Assembly: GCA_964568795.1 (NCBI GenBank)
Contig: CAZMRQ010000030.1
Location: forward strand, 1 to 18,045
Source of the DNA: CAZMRQ01 sp964568795
Lineage (GTDB): Bacteria; Pseudomonadota; Gammaproteobacteria; Comchoanobacterales; Comchoanobacteraceae
Direction: 5' to 3'
Length of the DNA: 18,045 nucleotides
Numbering within the stretch: the first letter of the stretch is position 1; every line of letters starts with the position of its first letter. Under the pieces are notes generated by a model. It ran no database searches, was not told the origin of the DNA, and worked only from the letters and a program-made list of their open reading frames with translations. A program made the position numbers and the translations under genes. Of this stretch, positions 7,574 to 15,262 are shown in pieces.

Positions 7574-8161
7574 TTAAAAGTTGTATGTATAACCTAACAA
7601 AAAGTCAAGATAGTTGATCTTTGTCGTTAAGTTTCCTTTGTCATACTTACTGGTTGAAAAAATTGATTCAGCCATAAACTCGGAATTGTGAGCCAAAGGG
7701 AAGCTAAGCCCTAGCCCCAACCGCTTGGCTGTAAAAGTTTTGGTAGCAAAATCGCTGATAAGCGTGAACTCAAACTTATGTGAGCCCACACCAAATAGTG
7801 CAAAAAAACTGACATCTTTCAAATTAATCCTAGTCAGTACATCCAAATAGTTTTGAGTAGCTAACTTGGCTGTTAGATTAGTCACCACAAGACCCACTTC
7901 TTTATGACGTTGGGAATTGAGATAATGGCCCAAAACAATGCCTAAAGAAAAATCAGACGACAGGTCGAAATCATAGCCTGCTTCAAGGGTCTGAACTGTA
8001 CTATGAGCGCCAATTTGAGCACTCTCACCTTGGTAGGAAACACTCACATCTGAAGCGCGTTGTCCAAACTTATGTGAAACCCATAGAGACCTATCAGCAC
8101 AAATATCTGCTGACAGTACTGTCATAAGAAGAAGCGGTAAAAACATAGCGCACCGTATCAA
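7574..8161 (-). CDS. Small outer-membrane beta-barrel protein (paralogue 2)
   Basis: A 195-residue exported protein with a signal peptide (cleavage near DICA|D) and a barrel-like mature part ending in LGYTYNF. It shares the order of strands with the neighbouring barrel: LEAGYDFDLSSDFSLGIVLG here against LIEVGYSHQFTDKFSFSTSLGG there, and FFALFGVGS against VYGLFGGSL. The two are therefore diverged tandem duplicates. The start is a TTG at 8161 (AGG, 5-nt spacer), favoured over the ATG at 8146 because it supplies the positive charge (Arg3) the signal peptide needs. It is the leading gene of the minus-strand group and diverges from trhO across 105 nt; I could not pick a convincing minus-strand promoter there. 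Role unknown. Confidence 0.7.
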   Translation of the reverse strand: MIRCAMFLPLLLMTVLSADICADRSLWVSHKFGQRASDVSVSYQGESAQIGAHSTVQTLEAGYDFDLSSDFSLGIVLGHYLNSQRHKEVGLVVTNLTAKLATQNYLDVLTRINLKDVSFFALFGVGSHKFEFTLISDFATKTFTAKRLGLGLSFPLAHNSEFMAESIFSTSKYDKGNLTTKINYLDFLLGYTYNF

Positions 8162-8211
8162 TAGAACCTACTACATTAAACACCAATTAAAAAGCTATGT
8201 CTACACACCTC

Positions 8212-8241
8212 TTGTCTAATTCCATATATTCATGCTAACAT
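8212..8241 (+). promoter_or_regulatory. Candidate extended -10 promoter for trhO
   Basis: TTGTCT (8212-8217), an 18-nt spacer and TAACAT (8236-8241) preceded by TGC, giving an extended -10 element. It ends 25 nt before the trhO ATG; AAGG at 8253-8256 could serve as ribosome-binding site. Confidence 0.45.
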
Positions 8242-8266
8242 CTAATAAATTCAAGGTTTCTTCAAT

Positions 8267-9196
8267 ATGGCCGCCACTCACTCTATTTTTGCACTCTACC
8301 ATTTTTGTAAGATGAGCAATTTGACAAAATGGCAAAAACGCCTTCTTGATTTTGGCAAAAAAAACAATATTAAAGGCACTTTATTGCTTGCCGACGAAGG
8401 CATCAACGGCACAATATCTGGGCCACACGATAAATTACTTGATCTAATGAGTATGCTAAGGGACTATGAACCTTTGCAAAAACTTGTCTATAAAGAATCT
8501 CATTTCCACCAACATCCATTTCGACGATTTAAGGTTAAACTCAAAAAAGAGATTGTCACAATCGGTCATCCCACAAAGCCGGCCACTATTCGTGGCACAT
8601 ATGTCGAGCCAATGGATTGGAATGCAGTCCTGGAAGACCCAAACGTTGCAGTCATAGATACCCGAAATGACTATGAGTATGCTATTGGGACTTTCAAGAA
8701 TGCCATCAGTCCTTATACAGATAATTTCAGACAATTCCCCGACTACATAGAAAAAAACTTTGACTCAAAAAAACACAAGTGCGTGGCTATGTTTTGCACG
8801 GGCGGCATCCGCTGTGAAAAAGCATCATCGTATATGCTGATGAAAGGCTTTGAAGAAGTCCTTCATCTCAAAGGGGGGATTTTAAAATATCTCGAGGAGG
8901 TTCCTGAGAAAGACAGTTTATGGCAAGGAGAGTGTTTTGTTTTTGATCAACGGGTGGCGGTGACTCATGGTTTAAAGCAAGGCCAATATGACCAATGCTT
9001 TGCATGTCGCTGGGCTATCACCTCCGAAGATAAAAAGTCAATCGATTACACCCCTGGAATATCATGCCCACGCTGCATCAACCTCACCAGTAGTGAGAAA
9101 AAACAGCGATTAGCAGAACGGCAAAAACAGATTCATCTAGCTGCATTGCATAACAAAAAACATCTCGGATCCACACCTCCATCTCCCGACAAGTAA
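8267..9196 (+). CDS. trhO: tRNA uridine(34) hydroxylase (rhodanese family)
   Basis: A 309-residue cytoplasmic enzyme (YceA/TrhO) that hydroxylates uridine 34 of certain tRNAs, the first step toward 5-(carboxy)methoxyuridine wobble modifications. The N-terminal acylphosphatase-like domain (about 5-95) includes GTLLLADEGINGTISG. The rhodanese domain (about 120-215) carries the catalytic loop CTGGIRCEK with Cys177 and Cys183. The C-terminal part has two CxxC pairs (C244/C247 and C267/C270), probably binding zinc, and a charged tail. It is complete and of normal length. It stands alone: divergent from the barrel genes and converging with 23 nt spacing on the AEC array without an obvious terminator. 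Confidence 0.95.
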   Translation: MAATHSIFALYHFCKMSNLTKWQKRLLDFGKKNNIKGTLLLADEGINGTISGPHDKLLDLMSMLRDYEPLQKLVYKESHFHQHPFRRFKVKLKKEIVTIGHPTKPATIRGTYVEPMDWNAVLEDPNVAVIDTRNDYEYAIGTFKNAISPYTDNFRQFPDYIEKNFDSKKHKCVAMFCTGGIRCEKASSYMLMKGFEEVLHLKGGILKYLEEVPEKDSLWQGECFVFDQRVAVTHGLKQGQYDQCFACRWAITSEDKKSIDYTPGISCPRCINLTSSEKKQRLAERQKQIHLAALHNKKHLGSTPPSPDK

Positions 9197-9219
9197 CCTG
9201 GGTTAATCACTTAGCACAT

Positions 9220-10107
9220 TCAAATGCTATTCAATAGCCCTGTAGAATACAAAGCTAACGCCCATATCACAATACTCATAACAATCACGGCACTTACCTC
9301 CGTCTCATACGGCGTTTCCTCACTCAATACAATGCTGATTAATAACATTGGCGGACAAGATGCCACCAAGATAAGAGAAAATTGCTGCAAACTGTTAAGA
9401 GAAAAGGCCCATGCAACTAGCCACGCCAGCAAAGGGGCTACTATCCCCTTTATGAAAACTAATACGCCCACCCTAAAATTGGATTTAAGCAAAACATCAA
9501 AGCGCAGTTCCGCACCTATGCAAATCAATATAATTGAAACAAAGGCTTTAGTAAATGGATCAACAGTATGAATAACTACTCTAGGCAGTGAAGCGCTCAT
9601 AAGGGAAGCTGCTAGGCCAAAAATCGCAGCAAGAATGAAAGGCGAGCTTATTAGTTTCCAAAAAACTGTGCCTAAAGTCTTTCTCATGCTTGCTCGACCC
9701 TCGGCCAAAAATCTCTCCCTGACGAAAATAAAAATCACTAAATTAGCGAGGATACTTATGTTCAAAAAAAACATCAGCGCTTTTTCTTGCGCCATGCCAC
9801 TCACCACTGGCATAGCATAGCCAAGTATATTTGTTAGTGCGATAAACATAGCTATAAGTTGGGTATGTTTGTGTTGATAACACAGAAAATGACACAGGCA
9901 CTGCACCAATGTGACAATCAACACAACAACCATAAGATGCGCACATAAATACCAAGCATGCCCTGATAAATCACTCCAAATCATTTGGGAAATACTCAAA
10001 AAAACAATAGCAGGAGCAGCAAGCTTGATACAAAAATCTCTTAGCAGTGACACTTGCTCGGAAGTGATAAATGAAAAAAAACGAGACACGAAACCCACTG
10101 TTATCAA
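9220..10107 (-). CDS. AEC-family permease 1 of 4 (start codon uncertain)
   Basis: An inner-membrane carrier of the auxin efflux carrier (AEC, Mem_trans) family, about 9-10 membrane helices, predicted to move organic anions. From the TTG at 10107 it is 295 residues, but then it lacks the first half of helix 1 present in its three neighbours. In-frame codons upstream (IESPFFHTIA...) restore that half, yet no ATG, GTG or TTG occurs before the upstream stop; only an ATT at 10137-10135 stands where a start should be. An A6G5 run (10120-10130) lies between. The helix-4 signature reads TNILGYAMP (N93, A98, P100), where a sibling has N...GLP. The helix-break motif ASCPP is at 249-253. It is the last gene of the array. 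The gene may use a rare start, carry a one-base slippage, or be decaying. Confidence 0.78.
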   Translation of the reverse strand: MITVGFVSRFFSFITSEQVSLLRDFCIKLAAPAIVFLSISQMIWSDLSGHAWYLCAHLMVVVLIVTLVQCLCHFLCYQHKHTQLIAMFIALTNILGYAMPVVSGMAQEKALMFFLNISILANLVIFIFVRERFLAEGRASMRKTLGTVFWKLISSPFILAAIFGLAASLMSASLPRVVIHTVDPFTKAFVSIILICIGAELRFDVLLKSNFRVGVLVFIKGIVAPLLAWLVAWAFSLNSLQQFSLILVASCPPMLLISIVLSEETPYETEVSAVIVMSIVIWALALYSTGLLNSI

Positions 10108-10171
10108 TGCTATTGTGTGAAAAAAGGGGGACTCAATGTTTATTATTGCACCTGATTTAGAATTGTCTCTA

Positions 10172-11104
10172 CTAGAATGCTAGAAAGTAGCTAACGACAG
10201 CCAATGACACAAAACACAAAATAATACTTCCAGCCATCGCAGCAGTAGCGTCTTGCCCAAGATCTGTTTTGTTCTGAATAATCATGACCCCAACAGCTAT
10301 GGTCGGACATGCGCTCAACAGCACACAAACAAATTGCTGAGCTTGAGTCAGATCAAAAAAGACTGTCAGAGCATACGCTATCAAAGGCGTGATGATCATT
10401 TTAATAACAACCATCATCCAAATCACCCAGTTTTTCTTGAATAATAACCGCATATGTAATTCGAGACCAAGGCAAATCAAGCCAATCGCAGCCACACTCT
10501 TTGCTATTGGGTGAAGTGTTTTATAAAAAACATGCGGAACAGATAAGTGTATTGCAGAGCCTAGAGCCCCTAACAAAACAGCTATGACCAAAGGGGACTT
10601 CATACTCTGTATGATAACAGTGCCCACCCGATGAATCAATTTTCCTTGCAGGTGCTCGTATGGCCGCGTAATAAAGACAATCACCATAATAATCTCTATA
10701 GCAAGCGCAATAGTAAAAGGTTGAAGCATCTCATTCGAATGCGGCACGCTTAAGATAACAGGAAGGCCCACAGCAACAATATTGGGGAAAGACCCTGTCA
10801 CCGCAAAATACTTCGCATTATCATAAGACATACCAAAGAGTCGAAGAACGCCTATGGAAAGCGCATACGGGATAAGGACGCTCAGCGCAAATGCCATGCT
10901 GAACTTGCCATGTGTGAGCAGCAACTCTATTGGCAGTTTAACCATGGACAAGAAAAGAACTGCCGGAACAGCAAACTTCAGAAAAAATACACCGAGATCT
11001 TTAGTATTATTTTCAGAAAAATAACCCGTCAGTCGGCTGAAGTAACCCGTCAGCAACAACATACAAAGTGGAAGAAGATACAGTAACATATGAAATTTTG
11101 ACAT
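10172..11104 (-). CDS. AEC-family permease 2 of 4
   Basis: A 310-residue polytopic inner-membrane carrier of the AEC family, related to malonate/malate-type organic anion permeases. It is the most canonical of the four. It has about ten hydrophobic helices, the helix-4 signature SFPNIVAVGLP with N108 and G113-L114-P115, and SACPTIAVG (264-272) in the second half. The two inverted-repeat halves join near the charged loop 148-170. A near-perfect duplicate LTGYFSR/LTGYFSE sits at 18-31. The start is clear (GAGG, 6-nt spacer) and the gap after gene 3 is only 9 nt, so the two are likely translated from one message. The substrate cannot be read from sequence. Confidence 0.88.
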   Translation of the reverse strand: MSKFHMLLYLLPLCMLLLTGYFSRLTGYFSENNTKDLGVFFLKFAVPAVLFLSMVKLPIELLLTHGKFSMAFALSVLIPYALSIGVLRLFGMSYDNAKYFAVTGSFPNIVAVGLPVILSVPHSNEMLQPFTIALAIEIIMVIVFITRPYEHLQGKLIHRVGTVIIQSMKSPLVIAVLLGALGSAIHLSVPHVFYKTLHPIAKSVAAIGLICLGLELHMRLLFKKNWVIWMMVVIKMIITPLIAYALTVFFDLTQAQQFVCVLLSACPTIAVGVMIIQNKTDLGQDATAAMAGSIILCFVSLAVVSYFLAF

Positions 11105-11113
11105 AGAATCCCT

Positions 11114-12061
11114 CTATAATATAGCGCTGTTTTGCCCTAAGTAGGTATACAAAAGACAAATCACAATGAAGCTCACTACCGTCGTGCCAGAAAACACTTG
11201 CTGCACAACAACCTTATCAAACTTATTGGCTACAGCTTGTTGACAAACAAAGTATGTGCTGGGACAAGCACATAACAAAAACCATGCCGCCATCTCTCGT
11301 GGGTTGACAGCAAAAAACCAAGAAAGACCGCAAGCAACTAAAGGCATTAAGACACTTTTTGCAAGAATTATCGACCATACTTGGCGTGTCGATTTTGTTA
11401 TATAGCTCAGATCAATTTTTACACCCACAGCAACTAAACCAACAGCAAACATGCTCGATGAGACTGTATTAAACAGTTTTTGCAGCGACTCAGGGATAGC
11501 CCAGCCAAGTCCAGAAACAATAAATCCCAAAATAAAAGCGATGACAAATGGTTGTTTTAAATTGCAAACAAGCCTTTGTGCCAAATGGCGCACATAAGAA
11601 TGCGGCGAATCTACAAAAAGTGGCTCAATAAGCACCCTAATGACCATCAAAGAAAGCAACGATGAAGCCCACGCATCAATAAGCAAGTCACCCCGAAAGA
11701 CACTTATTAAAATCATTAGCCCTACAATTTCCAGATTTGGAATTGACGCCATACCCGCAATGATGGCCGCTTTATTTTTTTGATACCCCTGCCACTTGGC
11801 AACAAAGAAGCAAACCGCAAAAACAACCATCACAGTCAAGCCAATCCGCATAGCAAAGCTTAGTGCCAAATGCAGAAGATTTGACCGTGTATCTATCTGA
11901 GGGAAATGAGCGGCAATGAGGAAACACGAAACAGGAAGAGCAAACTTAAAGAAATAGCTCAATAATGCATCTGCTGACTCTTCTTTGATATAATTGTATT
12001 GACGCGCCACATAGCCACTTAGCGTGACAAAAAACACTGGAAAGAGCAATCCAACATCCAT
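11114..12061 (-). CDS. AEC-family permease 3 of 4
   Basis: A 315-residue inner-membrane protein of the same family, with the shared N-terminal pattern (LSGYVARQYNYIKEESADAL, 14-33) and about ten helices. The helix-4 signature keeps N109 and G114 but the proline of GLP is replaced: GLM (114-116). The second-half motif is CACPSTYFV (264-272). Helices carry several unusual lysines and arginines (K235, R72), as in its siblings. The ATG at 12061 has AAGG about 8 nt upstream, and a candidate promoter lies at 12092-12120, so this gene and gene 2 may be expressed partly apart from gene 4. Function is transport of an unknown solute, probably an organic anion. Confidence 0.85.
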   Translation of the reverse strand: MDVGLLFPVFFVTLSGYVARQYNYIKEESADALLSYFFKFALPVSCFLIAAHFPQIDTRSNLLHLALSFAMRIGLTVMVVFAVCFFVAKWQGYQKNKAAIIAGMASIPNLEIVGLMILISVFRGDLLIDAWASSLLSLMVIRVLIEPLFVDSPHSYVRHLAQRLVCNLKQPFVIAFILGFIVSGLGWAIPESLQKLFNTVSSSMFAVGLVAVGVKIDLSYITKSTRQVWSIILAKSVLMPLVACGLSWFFAVNPREMAAWFLLCACPSTYFVCQQAVANKFDKVVVQQVFSGTTVVSFIVICLLYTYLGQNSAIL

Positions 12062-12091
12062 AGATAAGGCCTTAATCCATTAATTATTAAA

Positions 12092-12120
12092 ACTTTATCA
12101 ATCCAACACGTCCATGTCAA
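12092..12120 (-). promoter_or_regulatory. Candidate internal promoter of the AEC array
   Basis: On the minus strand: perfect TTGACA (12120-12115), a 17-nt spacer and TAAAGT (12097-12092, 4 of 6). It lies in the 71-nt gap between AEC genes 4 and 3, about 31 nt upstream of the gene 3 start. Confidence 0.45.
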
Positions 12121-12132
12121 TACAACATCTGT

Positions 12133-13065
12133 CTAAACAACATGGTACATAAAAAATGGCATAGACAGCAAGCTTAGGAAGAGACTCCCCACGAGTGTTT
12201 GTGATGCTGATATAGCCCCAAAACGGCTTTTATTGGTAAGTACTGGAGCCAATCCAGATGAAGGACAAGCACTTAAGACAACCAGAACAAAAACAGTGCT
12301 TGCATCAATATGAAAAATGAAACACAGCAACAAAGCTAACAACGGCATAACAATACTCTTCATAACAACAACTGCAAGCTCAGCTATTGATGGCCTAATC
12401 ATAAATGAAAAATTGAATTTACCTCCAACAGCCAGCATGACCACAGCTGTGAGACCCACCATGATTTCTTGAAAGTATTCGACAACCACATGCGGCACAG
12501 CCAAACCATAGCTTGCTACAATAAATCCAGCCAAGGAAGCCACTACTGCAGGCGATTTGAATGATCTGATCAATTGTCCCCTGATGCTGCGCACTTGGTG
12601 GCCTGAAGTTAAATCATTGAGAGGGGCAATAATTAACGCAATCATTGTCAACTCTATCACAATCGCCACAGACCAAATATCTACCAAGTCAGCCCCACCT
12701 GGGGATGCAATAATTAACGGCAGACCAATCGTCGAAATGCTTGGGCATGCAGCCAACGTTGCCATAGCTACTGCATCCGCTTTGTTCTTCCCTAAGTAGC
12801 GCCCCAAAACAAAGCATGCAACAAACACTGTTGCCATCACCGTTGCAAATATCATTGCAAAATATGCAAACACACTAACTTTCTCAAGTGGAAACTTGGC
12901 AATGAGCAAAAAACAGGTGGCCGGCATCGGAAATTTAATAAAATACTGTCCAAGGGCGTCTGCTGTTGAAGCTGAAAAATAGTTGCAACGACGCGAGCAG
13001 TACCCCAACGAGATGATGAGCAAGTACGGCGAGTAAAAAAGAAACATGTCAGAAATAGAGTTCAT
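12133..13065 (-). CDS. AEC-family permease 4 of 4 (first in transcription)
   Basis: A 310-residue polytopic AEC-family carrier and the promoter-proximal gene of the array. The N-terminal half shows ISLGYCSRRCNYFSASTADA (18-37), matching gene 3 closely in spacing. The helix-4 signature retains GLP (114-116) but the conserved asparagine is serine (S109, in ACPSISTIGLP). The second half has SACPSSGLAP (265-274). The ATG at 13065 is preceded by very AT-rich sequence with no Shine-Dalgarno, so translation may rely on an unstructured leader. A strong promoter lies at 13096-13123. Identity to genes 1-3 looks low by eye, so the duplications are old and the members have probably specialised. Confidence 0.86.
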   Translation of the reverse strand: MNSISDMFLFYSPYLLIISLGYCSRRCNYFSASTADALGQYFIKFPMPATCFLLIAKFPLEKVSVFAYFAMIFATVMATVFVACFVLGRYLGKNKADAVAMATLAACPSISTIGLPLIIASPGGADLVDIWSVAIVIELTMIALIIAPLNDLTSGHQVRSIRGQLIRSFKSPAVVASLAGFIVASYGLAVPHVVVEYFQEIMVGLTAVVMLAVGGKFNFSFMIRPSIAELAVVVMKSIVMPLLALLLCFIFHIDASTVFVLVVLSACPSSGLAPVLTNKSRFGAISASQTLVGSLFLSLLSMPFFMYHVV

Positions 13066-13095
13066 AGTTTAATTTATATATCATAATTTACCTGT

Positions 13096-13123
13096 ATTAT
13101 AACAGCCAACAGAAATCTGACAA
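13096..13123 (-). promoter_or_regulatory. Strong sigma-70 promoter of the AEC array
   Basis: On the minus strand: TTGTCA (13123-13118, 5 of 6), a 16-nt spacer and perfect TATAAT (13101-13096) preceded by TGT, an extended -10. The leader would be about 24 nt. It is back to back with the promoter at 13182-13210, with 58 nt between their -35 boxes, which could hold a shared regulator site. Confidence 0.65.
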
Positions 13124-13181
13124 GAACAAACATGACCATACTGTCTCCCCTTCCCTCTAGTCAAAGAGACACGTTCAAAAG

Positions 13182-13210
13182 TTGATCCTTTTTTTACCTT
13201 GTGCTATACA
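13182..13210 (+). promoter_or_regulatory. Promoter of the mazG-like/ldt/dut operon
   Basis: TTGATC (13182-13187, 4 of 6), a 17-nt spacer and TATACA (13205-13210, 4 of 6) preceded by TGC, an extended -10. It ends 25 nt before the ATG at 13236 and so argues against a coding start at the upstream TTG (13182). Confidence 0.5.
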
Positions 13211-13235
13211 TGGCAGAGTAAGACAGAGCAAGCAG

Positions 13236-14432
13236 ATGAACAATTTCAGGTTTAACAAAATAATACGAGAAAAACCGCTCAAAAAATTCAAATCAGGCGA
13301 AGGTGCAAAACATGTATCCATTAGAACAAAAAAACTATCACCCGTCGAAACCCGGGAAGCCCTTATTGAGAAGCTTCATGAAGAAGTTGATGAAATTGAT
13401 TTAGCCGATAGCAAAGAGCAATTAACTGAAGAATGTGCTGATCTCTACGAAGTTATCGAAACTTTATGCCAACACAGTCAACTTCATTGGAAAGATGTGG
13501 AGCGAGCTAAAGCTAAAAAGATAGACGACCGTGGCCGTATAGTCCCCGATCAATATGTCGAGTATGTGACTTTGAGTAAAGATGACCCCAAATACCAGTA
13601 CTTTATGTCCCTGCCAGCACGCTACCCTGTTGTTGATAAGAACAACTGCATCCTCACAACTGCCTGGTCTTCTTTCTGGCATCAATGCCTCTCATTTAAA
13701 TGGCTCGCACAAGCAACAGTATTGAGTTACACCACACTATTCATCCTTATGCCTACAATGGCCTTTTTAGTGAATTGCATGCTGCACATAGGGATTGATA
13801 TTGGCAATCAAGACCTATGGCTGATCACACTCAGCCGTGACTTGCCCATAGACACTCAAAATAACCTTCTTAACTGGTGGCATCAAATACTCACTGGCAT
13901 CAAAGCAAGCTCTAGCTGGCTCATATTCTTTTTGCTCATCTCACAATGGATAACCAGCTTCCTCATACAACAAACCCTACAGAGTTTCTGGCCAAAACGT
14001 TCGCATTCCTGGTATCATCTGCCGAAGTTAATCTCATCACTCTTTTGGGTTTTATGGGCATTTGGCTTACAGATCATTCTAATTTTTGGTGGCTGGGTCA
14101 CAACCTGGCTTGATGACTTCGCCTTTGGGAATTTAGCTGTTTTCTGGACATCCATACTTCATTTTACTGCATCATGGTTGTTATTCACCGGCGTCTTGTG
14201 GTTTAGCGCCCCCATTAAAAAACCGCGCAAGGTGTTTTTAGTTGCCCTCATCATGTCTGGTTTTTTTGTCATTATCAATCATCTCGTCAGCATGTTTATG
14301 GAGCACAGTTTCACTTTTTCATTAACATTCGGTTCCTTTTCATTCATGCCTATGCTAATGATTTGGCTTGAATGCATATGGAGCATTCTCATCTTAGGGG
14401 TTTTAGGCCTGGCATGTTACAATCAATCATAA
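13236..14432 (+). CDS. MazG-like NTP pyrophosphatase domain fused to a polytopic membrane domain
   Basis: A 398-residue protein of two parts. Residues about 5-112 resemble the all-alpha phosphoribosyl-ATP pyrophosphohydrolase/MazG-like house-cleaning NTP pyrophosphatases. EEVDE (49-53) and EECAD (65-69) supply the E-x2-E...E-x2-D magnesium site, and helix IETLCQHSQLHWKDVERAKA plus the K/R-rich DDRGR follow as in the family. Residues about 113-150 (DDPKYQYFMSLPARYP) form a linker. From about 158 to 393 there are roughly six hydrophobic, tryptophan-rich helices that I do not recognise. The pyrophosphatase part is therefore probably tethered at the cytoplasmic face of the inner membrane. The likely activity is hydrolysis of NTPs or dNTPs, perhaps non-canonical ones. 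It is the first gene of an operon overlapping the next gene by 19 nt. The upstream frame from 13182 was rejected because it overlaps the promoter. Confidence 0.72.
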   Translation: MNNFRFNKIIREKPLKKFKSGEGAKHVSIRTKKLSPVETREALIEKLHEEVDEIDLADSKEQLTEECADLYEVIETLCQHSQLHWKDVERAKAKKIDDRGRIVPDQYVEYVTLSKDDPKYQYFMSLPARYPVVDKNNCILTTAWSSFWHQCLSFKWLAQATVLSYTTLFILMPTMAFLVNCMLHIGIDIGNQDLWLITLSRDLPIDTQNNLLNWWHQILTGIKASSSWLIFFLLISQWITSFLIQQTLQSFWPKRSHSWYHLPKLISSLFWVLWAFGLQIILIFGGWVTTWLDDFAFGNLAVFWTSILHFTASWLLFTGVLWFSAPIKKPRKVFLVALIMSGFFVIINHLVSMFMEHSFTFSLTFGSFSFMPMLMIWLECIWSILILGVLGLACYNQS

Positions 14433-15262
14433 TTTTAGCAATCATTTTTTGCTGTAAAATTAATGCAAAAACCTATGAAATCATGCCATCCTCCTATATA
14501 GTTGGACAACATGAGGCCAAAGTGTTAGGGCAAAAAACATTGGCACAATTCTGTGAACAACATGGCATTGGATTTGATGCCTTAGCTAAAGTAAACCCAT
14601 TCATACGTCACACACCGCCAAAACCCAGTACTGTTCTTATAGTCCCTCATCAGCATTTGCTGCCGACAAAACGCTACGGCATCGTCATTAACCTGGCAGA
14701 AAAAAAGCTTTTCTTATTTCAGGATAAAACGCATGTATCGATATACCCTATTGGGATAGGACGAAAAGACTGGCCTTCCCCTACAGGCGAGTTCTGGCTC
14801 CGTCACAAACGGCACCAGCCAACATGGTATGTTCCAGACTCAGTCCGGAAAGAGGAGCTTGCTAAAGGAATCATCCTACCAAAATATATACCACCAGGGG
14901 AAGAAAACCCCCTTGGCGACTATGCCATGCGGCTATCCTACACCAGTATTCTTATACACGGAACAAATGATCCTTCTGGAATTGGTATAGAATCCACCTC
15001 TGGCTGTTTTAGCATGTTTAATAAACACATTGCTGAGCTTTACAATAAAGCCAACAACGGTCTCATTGTCAATATTATTGACGAGCCTGTCCTGCACTAC
15101 CATACAGACAATAAACTGGTCATCGCTTCTCATCACCAATCACCCGCTTATCAACTTGTCCTATCAGACGGTATAGGACAAGTTGCACAGAAGCGTGTCA
15201 AGACTATTCTAAACAATGCGCAAGGAATTCCATTTATTATTGACTTACAGGAAAAATTATGA
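14414..15262 (+). CDS. L,D-transpeptidase (YkuD family) with LysM-like N-terminus
   Basis: A 282-residue periplasmic enzyme expected to make 3-3 peptidoglycan cross-links or attach proteins to peptidoglycan. The signal peptide is MLQSIIILAIIFCCKINA|K. Residues about 26-82 look like a LysM peptidoglycan-binding segment (YIVGQ... LAKVNPF... VLIVPHQHLL). The YkuD domain spans about 88-222, from YGIVINLAEKKLFLF through IGIGRKDWPSPTGEF to the catalytic region HGTNDPSGIG (182-191) and TSGCFSMFN (195-203). His182 and nucleophile Cys198 are present, but the usual SHGCIR is TSGCFS: the His before GC and the Arg after it are both Ser. About 60 residues follow the domain with no recognised match. The ATG at 14414 has AGG with a 6-nt spacer. 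Its stop overlaps the dut start (ATGA). Confidence 0.85.
   Translation: MLQSIIILAIIFCCKINAKTYEIMPSSYIVGQHEAKVLGQKTLAQFCEQHGIGFDALAKVNPFIRHTPPKPSTVLIVPHQHLLPTKRYGIVINLAEKKLFLFQDKTHVSIYPIGIGRKDWPSPTGEFWLRHKRHQPTWYVPDSVRKEELAKGIILPKYIPPGEENPLGDYAMRLSYTSILIHGTNDPSGIGIESTSGCFSMFNKHIAELYNKANNGLIVNIIDEPVLHYHTDNKLVIASHHQSPAYQLVLSDGIGQVAQKRVKTILNNAQGIPFIIDLQEKL

Noticed and set aside
9224..9571. 115-codon plus-strand frame opposite AEC gene 1
   Set aside because: It is antisense to conserved membrane helices and shows no family features.
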